From assembly GCF_021390155.1 (NCBI RefSeq), contig NZ_CP089985.1, positions 3,793,001 to 3,857,000 on the forward strand: a stretch of DNA of 64,000 nt, written 5' to 3'. Below the pieces are notes generated by a model. That model was given only the letters and a program-made list of their open reading frames with translations, was not told the DNA's origin and searched no databases. Within the stretch, counting starts at the first letter, position 1, and every line of letters starts with the position of its first letter. This DNA is from Pseudomonas sp. HN11. Lineage in GTDB: Bacteria > Pseudomonadota > Gammaproteobacteria > Pseudomonadales > Pseudomonadaceae. A program made the translations under genes and the position numbers. Below are positions 43,435-51,944 of this stretch, in pieces.

Positions 43435-44964
43435 TCAGTGCCCGGATGCCTCCGGCCCAGCCTTGGCCCCAAACGGCGGCTTCGCCAACCACACCAGCAA
43501 CATCAACCCCATGAACATCCACCCCAGTAACGTGAAATAATCCACGGTGGACATCATGTACGCCTGGCTGGTGAGTATCTGGTCCAACTGCGTGTAGGCC
43601 TTTTGCCCCGCCCCGCCCAGCGCCTGCAAGGCATCGCGGGTCGCGGAGTCGTAAGTGGTCATGTTCTCGCTCATGTACGCATGGTGCTGGTCCGCCCGGC
43701 GGATCCAGATCCAGGTGGTCAGCGACGCCGCAAAGCTACCGCCCAGGGTCCGTAGGAACGTGGCCAAACCCGCGCCGTCGGCAATCTGGTTCGGTGGCAG
43801 GTCGGACATCAAAATGCTCAGGGTCGGCATGAAGAACAGCGCCACGCCGATGCCCATGAACAACTGCACCAAGGCGATATGCTGGAAGTCCACCTCGTTG
43901 GTAAAGCCCGCCCGCATAAAGCAGCTCAAGCCAATTGCCAGGAACGCCAGGCCCGCCAGCAGGCGCAGGTCAAACTTGTGCGCGTACTTGCCGACAAACG
44001 GCGACATCAGTACCGGCAAGATACCAATCGGCGCCACCGCCAGTCCCGCCCAGGTGGCGGTGTAGCCCATCTGGGTCTGCAGCCATTGCGGCAGGATCAG
44101 GTTGATACCGAAGAAGCCCGCGTAACCCAGGATCAACACAATGGTGCCGATGCGGAAGTTGCGGTAGGCGAACAGTTTCAGGTTGACCACCGGGTGTTTG
44201 TCGGTGAGTTCCCAGATGATGAACACCGCCAGCGCAATCACTGAAATCGCCGCGCCGATGATGATGAAGTTGGACTCGAACCAGTCCAGGTCATTGCCCT
44301 TGTCGAGGATGATCTGCAAGGCGCCGACGCCGACGATCAGGCTCAACAGTCCCACGTAGTCCATCGGCTGATGGCTAGTGACCACTGGGCGTTTCTTCAA
44401 CTGCGAACGCACGACCATCACCGCAAAGATGCCGATCGGTACGTTGATGAAGAAGATCCACGGCCAGCTATAGCTGTCGGTGATCCAACCGCCGAGGATC
44501 GGCCCGGCAATCGGCGCCACCACCGTGACCATCGCCAGCAACGCCAGGGCCATGCCGCGCCTCGCCGGTGGATAGACCGCGATCAGCAGGGTCTGGGTCA
44601 TCGGGTACAACGGTCCGGCCACCAGGCCCTGTATGACCCGAAAGGCGATCAGCTCAGGCATCGACGTGGAAATACCGCAGAGGAACGACGCCAGCACAAA
44701 CAGCATAGTCGCCCACAAAAACAGCTTCACCTCGCCAAAACGACGGCTCAGCCAACCGGTCAACGGCAAGGCAATGGCGTTGCTCACCGCAAACGAGGTA
44801 ATTACCCAGGTGCCCTGCTCCGAACTCACGCCGAGGTTGCCGGAAATGGTCGGCAACGCCACGTTGGCGATGGTGGTGTCGAGCACCTGCATGAAGGTCG
44901 CCAGCGACAGGCCGATGGTGGCCATCAACAGGCTGGGTGGCGTGAAGGAGGCGTTATTGCTCAT
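43435..44964 (-). CDS. emrB: DHA2-family MFS multidrug efflux protein (EmrB/QacA type)
   Basis: 509 residues, 14 membrane helices. Motif C-like LDTTIANVALPTISGNLGVS near the N-terminus, motif A LSRRFGEVKLFLWAT, and the DHA2 pattern throughout. Works with the EmrA-like adaptor encoded just upstream and the NodT-type outer-membrane factor to expel drugs across both membranes. Start overlaps the emrA-like stop by one base. Last gene of a MarR-headed operon. Confidence 0.93.
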   Translation of the reverse strand: MSNNASFTPPSLLMATIGLSLATFMQVLDTTIANVALPTISGNLGVSSEQGTWVITSFAVSNAIALPLTGWLSRRFGEVKLFLWATMLFVLASFLCGISTSMPELIAFRVIQGLVAGPLYPMTQTLLIAVYPPARRGMALALLAMVTVVAPIAGPILGGWITDSYSWPWIFFINVPIGIFAVMVVRSQLKKRPVVTSHQPMDYVGLLSLIVGVGALQIILDKGNDLDWFESNFIIIGAAISVIALAVFIIWELTDKHPVVNLKLFAYRNFRIGTIVLILGYAGFFGINLILPQWLQTQMGYTATWAGLAVAPIGILPVLMSPFVGKYAHKFDLRLLAGLAFLAIGLSCFMRAGFTNEVDFQHIALVQLFMGIGVALFFMPTLSILMSDLPPNQIADGAGLATFLRTLGGSFAASLTTWIWIRRADQHHAYMSENMTTYDSATRDALQALGGAGQKAYTQLDQILTSQAYMMSTVDYFTLLGWMFMGLMLLVWLAKPPFGAKAGPEASGH

Positions 44965-46163
44965 CAGCGTTGCGCAGCCTTGGGCGCGGCGGTGCTGTTG
45001 TCATGGATCAACTGGTTGATCATGGCGTCGGCTTCGGCGAGTTGACGGTCGTACACGTTGGTGGTGAACGAGGCTTTCTGCGGTGCCTGTTGCGCCAGTA
45101 CCGGGCCGCTCTGGTCGTGCAGGTCGACATTGACCTGGGTGCTCAAGCCCACGCGCAGCGGATGCTTGGCCAACTCGTCGGCGTTGATGTGAATACGTAC
45201 CGGCACCCGTTGCACGATCTTGATCCAGTTACCGGTGGCGTTCTGCGCCGGCAGCAGGGCAAACGCGCTGCCGGTACCGGCGCCCAGGCTGTCGATGGTG
45301 CCGCTGTACTTCACGTCACTGCCATAGATGTCCGACTCGATGTCCACCGGTTGGCCGATACGCATATCGCGCAGTTGGGTTTCCTTGAAGTTGGCATCGA
45401 TCCACAGCTGGTTCAGCGGGATCACCGCCATCAACGCGGTGCCAGGCTGGACGCGCTGGCCCAGTTGCACGGTGCGCTTGGCCACGTAGCCGGTGACCGG
45501 AGCGATCAAGGTGCTGCGCGCATTGGTCAAGTAGGCCTGGCGCAGCTGCGCGGCGGCGGCTTGCACGTCCGGGTGGGACGAGATCACGGTGTCATCCACC
45601 AACGCGTTGGTGGTTTTCAGTTGCTGCTCAAGGTTGGTCAGCGCGTTTTTCGCCGCCGTCAGGCTGTCACGGGCGTGGGACAGTTCTTCCTGAGAAATCG
45701 CCCCGCCCTGGGCCAGGGTTTTACGGCGGTTGAAGTTGTCCTGAGCGGTTTGCACGTCGGCTTTCTGCGCATTGACCTGGGCCTTCATGCCATCGACGTT
45801 GCTGTACAACCCCCGCACCTGGCGCACGGTGCGGGCCAGGTTGGCCTGGGCACTTTGCAGGCCGACCGCGGCGTCGTTCGGGTCGAAGTTGACCAGTACC
45901 TGGCCTTCGTGAACCAGGTCGCCATCGTCGGCGCCGATGCTGACCACGGTGCCGGTGACCAGCGGCGTGATTTCCACCACGTTGCCGTTCACGTAGGCAT
46001 CGTCGGTGCTTTCGTTGAAGCGGCCATAGAGTTCGTACCAGCCCCACACGCCCACTACCGCCAGGATGACGATCAGCGCCAGGCCGATCAGCATCACTTT
46101 GCGTTTGCGTGGGTTGTTGTCTTGGGGTTGTTCAGTTGTGTTGGTGTTTTCGGCAGTGGCCAT
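44964..46163 (-). CDS. emrA: EmrA-type membrane-fusion protein (HlyD family)
   Basis: 399 residues. One membrane helix at about 23-45 (VMLIGLALIVILAVVGVWGWYELY), lipoyl halves (GDLVHEGQVLVNFDPNDAAV and LIAPVTGYVAKRTVQLGQRV), coiled coil (DVQTAQDNFNRRKTLAQGGAISQEEL) and C-terminal beta-barrel. EmrA signature STDDAYVNGNVVEITPLVTG. Lies between the outer-membrane factor and emrB-like genes. Confidence 0.93.
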   Translation of the reverse strand: MATAENTNTTEQPQDNNPRKRKVMLIGLALIVILAVVGVWGWYELYGRFNESTDDAYVNGNVVEITPLVTGTVVSIGADDGDLVHEGQVLVNFDPNDAAVGLQSAQANLARTVRQVRGLYSNVDGMKAQVNAQKADVQTAQDNFNRRKTLAQGGAISQEELSHARDSLTAAKNALTNLEQQLKTTNALVDDTVISSHPDVQAAAAQLRQAYLTNARSTLIAPVTGYVAKRTVQLGQRVQPGTALMAVIPLNQLWIDANFKETQLRDMRIGQPVDIESDIYGSDVKYSGTIDSLGAGTGSAFALLPAQNATGNWIKIVQRVPVRIHINADELAKHPLRVGLSTQVNVDLHDQSGPVLAQQAPQKASFTTNVYDRQLAEADAMINQLIHDNSTAAPKAAQR

Positions 46164-46178
46164 GACAAATACCTCAAA

Positions 46179-47630
46179 TTATTCCGAGCGTGTGGCTGGG
46201 GTGGTCGCGGCCATGTTCCTGGCGTCGTATCCGCCACCCAGGGCCTGCATCAATTGAATCGACAGATCGATCTGCGCGGCATTCAGCGTCGCCAGCTGAC
46301 GCTGGGCCTGCAGCAGTTGCTGCTCGATGCTGAGCACATCCAGGTAGTTGCCGATGCCGGAGCTGTAGCGCTGCACGCCGGTGTCGTAGGACTGCTGGGC
46401 AATGTCCGCGGCATGCTGCTGGGCCTGGATCTGCCGGCCGGTGTCGCGCAGTTGTGAAAGGGTGTTGCCGATATCGCCCAGGGCTTGCACCAGGGTTTTG
46501 TTGTATTGCGCCACGGCCAGGTCGTAGTCGGCGTCGCGGGCATCAAGGTCGGCGCGCAGGCGGCCGCCGTCAAAGATCGGCAGCGAGATCGTCGGCGCAA
46601 TGTTGAAGAAACGGCTGGCCGAACCAAACATCGCATCCCCCAGCAACGATTCGGCCCCAGCGCTCGCGCTCAGGTTGAGATTGGGGTAGAAGCGGGTTTT
46701 GCTCGCATCGATGTTTTTGCCGGCCGCCTCGACGCGCCAGCGCGCGGCGATCAGGTCCGGGCGGCGGCCCAGCAGCTCTGCGGGCAATACCGACGGCACG
46801 GCGACGGCGCTGGGTTTCAGCACGTTGGGCCGGGCCAGTTCACTGCCCCGGTCCGGGCCTTTGCCGAGCAACACTGCCAGGGCGATCTTGGCGCTTTGCA
46901 GCTGTTTTTCCGCGTCGATCAGTTGCGACTGGGCGCTGGCTTCCAGGCTTTCGGTCTGCTGGTACTGGTAGTGGCTGTCGATGCCCGAGTTCAAACGGCG
47001 CTTGCCCAGGTCGAGCATCTGCCGGGTGCGCTTGAGGTCGTCATTGGCCAGGTCCCGCACGATATGGGCCTGGCCGAGGTCGCTGTAGGCTTTGGCCACG
47101 TTGGCGGCCAGGGTCAGACGCGCCGCCTGCTGGTCGACTTGGGCAGCACGCGCCTCACCCAGCGCGGCTTCCCAGGCAGCTCGCTGGCCGCCCCAGAGGT
47201 CAAAGTTGTAGTTGAAGCTGGCGCCGATGTTGCGCACGGTCGAATAGGCATCGCCTTCGCCCCGTGGGTCCTGGTCTTTGGCCAGCCGCGAGCGGCTGAC
47301 ACCGGCGCTGGCATCCAGGGTCGGCATGCGCTCGGCGTTGGCGGCATAGGCAGCGGCTTCGGCCTGGTGGGCACGGGCGCTGGCGACTTGCATGTCGGGG
47401 CTGTTTTGCAGGGCTTCCTGGATCAGGCCGTCGAGCTGTGGGTCGCCGAGGCTTTTCCACCAGTCGGCGGTGGGCCAGGCGGCGTTCGACAGGGTCATGC
47501 CGCTCAGGGATTTACCGGTTTGCAGGGTGTTGGCATCAAGGCGTTGGCCTTGGGTGTCGAGGCCGCTGTAATTGGCGCAACCGGCCATGCTCATGGCCAC
47601 CAGCACCAGGCTAAGTGCGCGTGTGTTCAT
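46179..47630 (-). CDS. NodT/OprM-family outer-membrane efflux lipoprotein
   Basis: 483 residues with a lipoprotein signal (LVLVAMSMAGC, Cys at about 19) and the duplicated RND-OMF/NodT architecture: WWKSLGDPQLDGLIQEALQNSPDMQVASAR and GRRPDLIAARWRVEAAGKNIDASKTRFYPNLNLSASAG. It forms the outer-membrane channel for the EmrAB-like pump. Start ATG overlaps the marR-like stop by four bases. Confidence 0.93.
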   Translation of the reverse strand: MNTRALSLVLVAMSMAGCANYSGLDTQGQRLDANTLQTGKSLSGMTLSNAAWPTADWWKSLGDPQLDGLIQEALQNSPDMQVASARAHQAEAAAYAANAERMPTLDASAGVSRSRLAKDQDPRGEGDAYSTVRNIGASFNYNFDLWGGQRAAWEAALGEARAAQVDQQAARLTLAANVAKAYSDLGQAHIVRDLANDDLKRTRQMLDLGKRRLNSGIDSHYQYQQTESLEASAQSQLIDAEKQLQSAKIALAVLLGKGPDRGSELARPNVLKPSAVAVPSVLPAELLGRRPDLIAARWRVEAAGKNIDASKTRFYPNLNLSASAGAESLLGDAMFGSASRFFNIAPTISLPIFDGGRLRADLDARDADYDLAVAQYNKTLVQALGDIGNTLSQLRDTGRQIQAQQHAADIAQQSYDTGVQRYSSGIGNYLDVLSIEQQLLQAQRQLATLNAAQIDLSIQLMQALGGGYDARNMAATTPATRSE

Positions 47631-48100
47631 TGGTTACCTACCCGCTGGATGACGATGGCGTCACCGGCAGCTACCAGAATTTTCTTGAGGATGCGTTCCA
47701 GGGTTTGCAACTCGCCAGGCTCCAGGGCGCCGGCCAACTCGTTCATCGACTGCGCGCCGATGTGCGGCAGCATGTCCGCCAGGCGCTGGCCGTCTTCGGT
47801 GAGCACCAGCCGCACCTGGCGCCGGTCCTGCTCGGAACGCTGGCGAGCCAGCAGACCCTTCTGCTCCAGGCGGTCGAGCATGCGGGTCATGGAACCGCTG
47901 TCCAGAGACAGGTTGCGGCACAGCTCCGCCGGGGTATCGACGTCGAACTGGGCAATGATGATCAACACCTTGAACTGCGCGGCGGTCACGCCGTGCGGCT
48001 CCATATGGGTGTCGATAATGCGGTCTTTGAGCAGCGCCGCACGGCCCAGAAGCAGGCCAAGGTGGCAGTTGCGAAAGCTGTCAGGGGTGAAATGGGGCAT
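47627..48100 (-). CDS. MarR-family transcriptional regulator
   Basis: 157 residues with a winged helix: GVTAAQFKVLIIIAQFDVDTPAELCRNLSLDSGSMTRMLDRLEQKGLLARQRSEQDRRQVRLVLTEDG, matching the MarR DNA-binding and wing segments. First gene of the efflux operon and probably its autorepressor; two palindromes lie directly upstream (48115-48166). Confidence 0.94.
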   Translation of the reverse strand: MPHFTPDSFRNCHLGLLLGRAALLKDRIIDTHMEPHGVTAAQFKVLIIIAQFDVDTPAELCRNLSLDSGSMTRMLDRLEQKGLLARQRSEQDRRQVRLVLTEDGQRLADMLPHIGAQSMNELAGALEPGELQTLERILKKILVAAGDAIVIQRVGNQ

Positions 48101-48114
48101 CGGAAGTCACCTTA

Positions 48115-48133
48115 TTACTGCCTAGGCAGTGAA
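48115..48133. promoter_or_regulatory. MarR operator candidate 1
   Basis: TTACTGCCTAGGCAGTGAA; inner 14 bases ACTGCCTAGGCAGT are a perfect palindrome. 15 bases upstream of the marR-like ATG, where binding would block transcription or initiation. Confidence 0.7.
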
Positions 48134-48147
48134 TGTATGACAAGATG

Positions 48148-48166
48148 TTACTGCTTAGGCAGCGAA
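48148..48166. promoter_or_regulatory. MarR operator candidate 2
   Basis: TTACTGCTTAGGCAGCGAA, matching site 1 at 17 of 19 positions. The two centres are 33 bases apart, about three helical turns, so two dimers would bind the same DNA face. Confidence 0.7.
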
Positions 48167-48229
48167 TGTCAAATGGAATTATTAGCTTGCTTGGTAGTTT
48201 CACGATAAGCGGTTTTGAATGCAGGCAAA

Positions 48230-48253
48230 TGTGGGAGCAAGCCCGCTCCCACA
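48230..48253. repeat. REP hairpin downstream of tamB
   Basis: TGTGGGAGC, AAGCCC, GCTCCCACA. Nine-base perfect arms, 20 bases after the tamB stop, between tamB and the divergent marR promoter. May terminate tamAB. Confidence 0.82.
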
Positions 48254-48272
48254 GTTATTACCAAGTAAGGGG

Positions 48273-51200
48273 TTAGAAATCCCGCTTGTAGAAGATATCC
48301 AGTGAGCTGGCCACGCCACTGGCCACTTCCAGGTACACCCTTTTGCTCAACAGATAACGCAAGGCGATGGTGCTGGCCGGCTCGAATACGCCTACCCCAT
48401 AACGCAGGCTGAGTTTTTCGGTGATCTTGCCGCTGGCCACCACGGCGGTGTTATTGCCGCTGCCCTGGGTGTCGAGTTCGAAGTCCTGGATGCCCAGGTT
48501 CTTCGCCAGGTCCGACGTCACTCCGGCGCTGCCCATCAACCCCAGGCCCAACGCGGCTTGGGCCAGCATATTATTGTCTTCCCCCGTGGAGCTCAGCGGG
48601 CGCCCCAGCACGAGGTAAGACAAGGCTTGCTCCTGGGCCATCGCCGGCTCGGAGAAAATTTGCGTCGTGGGCTGCTCGGCGCTACCGCTCAGGCGGATCC
48701 CGGCGATCACATCGTCGGTCTTGCGGATCGCTTCAATGTCCAGGTACGGCTGGTCGAGGGGCCCGGCGAACAGCAACCGTGCACGGCGCACATCAAGCTT
48801 CTGCCCGTAGGCGCGGTAACGGCCATCGTTGAGCCACAGCTCGCCACGGGTGTCCATGTTGTCGCCGATATGCACCTGGCCCTGCACCTTGGCGGTGAGG
48901 CCGAAGCCCGAGAAATTGAGCTTGTCTTCGCCCACCACCACGTCGATGTCCATGGCCATCGCCATCGGCGGCTTACCCTCTTCGGTCTGGCTGCCGATGA
49001 TCACCGTGTCATCCGAGACCTTGACGGTGGACGGCGGCAGCTCGCGTACGGTGATATCACCGCGCGGGATGTGCACTTTGCCAGCGACGGCCAGCTTGTC
49101 GTTCTTCAGGCTGATTTTCAGGTCAGGCGCCACTTCCAGCACGGCATAAGGCTCCACCGTGACCGGCAGTTGCGAGCCTTGCAAACTCAGGTCCACCACC
49201 AGCGCCTGGCCCCAGTCGATCTGGCCCTTGAGGCTGCCCTGCCCAGCCTTGCCACTGCGCCAGCCACCGTTGAGCTGCACGCTTTCACCGGCGATCAGAG
49301 CCTGCACGTTCAGGCCTTCCAGGCTGATCGGCAGTTCCGGACCAGAAATTTCGCCGCCCACCAGATTCACGTCGCCGTTGACCTGAGGCGCCAACAGGCC
49401 ACCAGAAATACGCCCGTTGCCATTGAGCTTGCCGCTGAGGGTTTCCACCATCGGCACAAACGGGCGCGCCACCGCGAGGTCGAGGCCGACGAGGCTGAAG
49501 TTGCCGGTGACCGGCTTGTTCTTCGGCAACGGGTTGATCTGCGCCTGCACTGTCAATTCGCCAAGCTTGCCGCCACGGAAATTCAGCTGCGTGTCGATTC
49601 GTTTGGGGGTGAGGGTGGTTTCCAGCTTGAGCGTGTCGTAGGGGAAATCCAGCCACTGGTCCTTGTCCCTGACGCGCAAAGTGCCGCCGCTGGCATCCAC
49701 CGCGATCACGCCTTTGGGGCCGCTGTCGGGCAGGTCCAGTTGCAGGTCGGCGTTGAGCTTGCCCTGCCAGGCGAAATCCTTGGGCAGGAACGCCGCCAAA
49801 CTGTCGATGGGGAATTGCTTGAGGTGGTAGCGCAGCTTCGGCTCGGGCATCAAGCGCTGGTCTTCGCCGCACAGGCTGGCAGGGCCGGACACCCAGCAAT
49901 GCGCGGCAAATGTCAGCTTGCCATCGGCCATGCGTTCAATCTTCGCCGGAGCTTGCAGCTTCCAGTCCTGGCCACCGGCTTGGACATCCCCGCTGGCCAG
50001 GCGCCCGCGCCAATTGCCTTTGTCGAAGTTGCCATCCAGCGCCAGGGCGAGTTTGACCAGCGGCCCGACCAGATCCAGTTGGACTTTCTGATTCTTGATA
50101 TTGCCCTGGGCGCTGACGGTCAGGGTGCCGACCTGGGTGTCGCCGGATTGGATGCCGCTGCCTTTTAAGTCGATCTTGGCGCGCTGGGCACTGTCGAGGT
50201 TGGCGTCGAGGGTGAGGCTTTGCAGGCGATTATCGGCAAACGCCAGTTGCTGGCCCTTGAGGCCGATTTTGCCTTGAGGGGCATTGAGGCTGCCGGCCAC
50301 GTCAAGTCGGCCGTTGACCTGCCCGCGCAATTGCGGCCAGAGCTGAGCCAGACGCGCCAGCTTGATATCGATCTGCCCGGCCAAACGCTGTTGCAGGCTG
50401 CCACTGCCGTTGATGCGGTTGTCACCCAGGCGGATATCCAGGTTGGCCAGGGTCCACTGCTCGCCCGCGCCTTCAGCCTTGGCCGCCAACACGGCGGTTT
50501 GCCCACGTAGCCGGCCTTTCAGGTCGAGGTCGGCATTGAGCTTGAGTTGCTCATTCTTGAACTCGCCTTTGCTGCGCAGCGGTCCGGCCAGGGTGCCGGG
50601 CAATTCAGCGACCCAGTACGCCGGGTTCAGCGCCGACAGGTCCAGCGCGGTGTCCCAGGCAATGCCGTCGGCGAATTGCACATTCAGGTGCCCTTCGGCC
50701 TTGCCCTGGCCGGCGGTGAGTTTGAGCTCCGGAAGGAAGATCTGCTTGAGGTCGCCACTGAACGGCGTGACCACGTTGAACTTGCCCGCCGGGCCGTCGA
50801 GGTCGGCCTTGAGATTGCCCAGGTAGTTGCCGTCCTTGTAGGCAATCTCGCCATTGAAGCTACGCAGCGCGACTTGCGGCTCGTCGATCACCGGATAGAG
50901 CCGGTGCCAAGGGAAGTCCAGCCAATCGATCTTGGCGTCGGCGCTGAAACCCTGCTGCCAATCCAACTGGGCTGTCAGCTTGAGGCTTTGTTTGTCACCG
51001 GCATTCAGATCCAGGCCGGCGATCTGCGCGCCCTTGGCATCGACCCGGCCTTGCAGCAGCAAATCCACCGGGCCTTTTTCCGCGGGCAATACAGCTTTGC
51101 CTTGCAGTTGGTAGCCGCGGTTCAAATCGCCGTTGGCGGTGAGGTCCAGTTGATTGAGTTGCAGGGTGTCGGGCAGGTCGGCGCTGGGTTTGAAGCCGTC

Positions 51201-51944
51201 TGCCGTGATGTGCAATCGGGCCGGAAGATTTTCCGCCAAGGGTTGCAGTTCACCGGTGAGTTTGGCCGGTAGGTAGCCCGTACTGTCAGCGTCTAGCTTG
51301 AGGGTCTTGAGCAGGTCTCCGTCAATCTTGAGCGCCACCGTCCACGCCGCGCCGCCCGGTGCGTAGGGCAGGCTCAGGTTACCGGTGGCGCTCAACGGCC
51401 AGTTGCCGGTGGGTTGCAGCAGGCCGACGAGGTCCAGCACCAGGTCGTCGCGTTGCAGGTGCACCGAGTCGATCTGCATGCCGGCGGCCGTCCAATGCGC
51501 CGCCAGTTGCAGGCCCTTGAGTTCTTCGCTGCCGTTGAACAGCAGGCGACCAACGCGAATGTCGCCCAACTGGATGGCGACCGGCAGGTTCAAATCGGGC
51601 AGTTGGATCGGCCCGCTGCTTTCCTCGGCGCTTGGCGGAAATTGCAGGCTGACTTGCTCCACATCCACTTGATCGATGCACAGGGTCATGCGCAACAGGC
51701 ACGCCGGCGACCAATCAAACTGGGGCGCCCGGAGTTCGACACGGCTGCTGTCCTGCTGCCACAGCAGATGATCGGCGCTCCACTGACCGCCCAAATGCCC
51801 CTGGAAATTTTCAACGCTCAAACCCGGGACCCGGCCCAGGGCCCAACGGCTGCCCGTCTGGGTGCCAAGCACCGCCCACAGTGCCAGCAACAACACGACA
51901 ACAACGGCCACCAGAGCCAGCCCCGCTATTTTCACACCACGCAT
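48273..51944 (-). CDS. tamB: Translocation and assembly module subunit TamB
   Basis: 1223-residue inner-membrane-anchored periplasmic protein of the AsmA-like bridge family. One N-terminal helix (VKIAGLALVAVVVVLLLALWAVL), a long beta-taco region of repetitive strand segments, and the C-terminal DUF490/TamB domain (RYRAYGQKLDVRRARLLFAGPLDQPYLDIEAIR and YLVLGRPLSS, ending LRYGVGVFEPASTIALRYLLSKRVYLEVASG). Works with TamA in outer-membrane protein assembly or lipid transport. ATG 51944 overlaps the tamA stop (TGATG); a GTG three bases earlier is an alternative. Confidence 0.95.
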   Translation of the reverse strand: MRGVKIAGLALVAVVVVLLLALWAVLGTQTGSRWALGRVPGLSVENFQGHLGGQWSADHLLWQQDSSRVELRAPQFDWSPACLLRMTLCIDQVDVEQVSLQFPPSAEESSGPIQLPDLNLPVAIQLGDIRVGRLLFNGSEELKGLQLAAHWTAAGMQIDSVHLQRDDLVLDLVGLLQPTGNWPLSATGNLSLPYAPGGAAWTVALKIDGDLLKTLKLDADSTGYLPAKLTGELQPLAENLPARLHITADGFKPSADLPDTLQLNQLDLTANGDLNRGYQLQGKAVLPAEKGPVDLLLQGRVDAKGAQIAGLDLNAGDKQSLKLTAQLDWQQGFSADAKIDWLDFPWHRLYPVIDEPQVALRSFNGEIAYKDGNYLGNLKADLDGPAGKFNVVTPFSGDLKQIFLPELKLTAGQGKAEGHLNVQFADGIAWDTALDLSALNPAYWVAELPGTLAGPLRSKGEFKNEQLKLNADLDLKGRLRGQTAVLAAKAEGAGEQWTLANLDIRLGDNRINGSGSLQQRLAGQIDIKLARLAQLWPQLRGQVNGRLDVAGSLNAPQGKIGLKGQQLAFADNRLQSLTLDANLDSAQRAKIDLKGSGIQSGDTQVGTLTVSAQGNIKNQKVQLDLVGPLVKLALALDGNFDKGNWRGRLASGDVQAGGQDWKLQAPAKIERMADGKLTFAAHCWVSGPASLCGEDQRLMPEPKLRYHLKQFPIDSLAAFLPKDFAWQGKLNADLQLDLPDSGPKGVIAVDASGGTLRVRDKDQWLDFPYDTLKLETTLTPKRIDTQLNFRGGKLGELTVQAQINPLPKNKPVTGNFSLVGLDLAVARPFVPMVETLSGKLNGNGRISGGLLAPQVNGDVNLVGGEISGPELPISLEGLNVQALIAGESVQLNGGWRSGKAGQGSLKGQIDWGQALVVDLSLQGSQLPVTVEPYAVLEVAPDLKISLKNDKLAVAGKVHIPRGDITVRELPPSTVKVSDDTVIIGSQTEEGKPPMAMAMDIDVVVGEDKLNFSGFGLTAKVQGQVHIGDNMDTRGELWLNDGRYRAYGQKLDVRRARLLFAGPLDQPYLDIEAIRKTDDVIAGIRLSGSAEQPTTQIFSEPAMAQEQALSYLVLGRPLSSTGEDNNMLAQAALGLGLMGSAGVTSDLAKNLGIQDFELDTQGSGNNTAVVASGKITEKLSLRYGVGVFEPASTIALRYLLSKRVYLEVASGVASSLDIFYKRDF

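Noticed and set aside
43379..48253. CRISPR or other spaced repeat array suggested by several GTGGGAGC copies
   Set aside because: Copies are few, far apart, in both orientations and are REP elements; no regular spacing.
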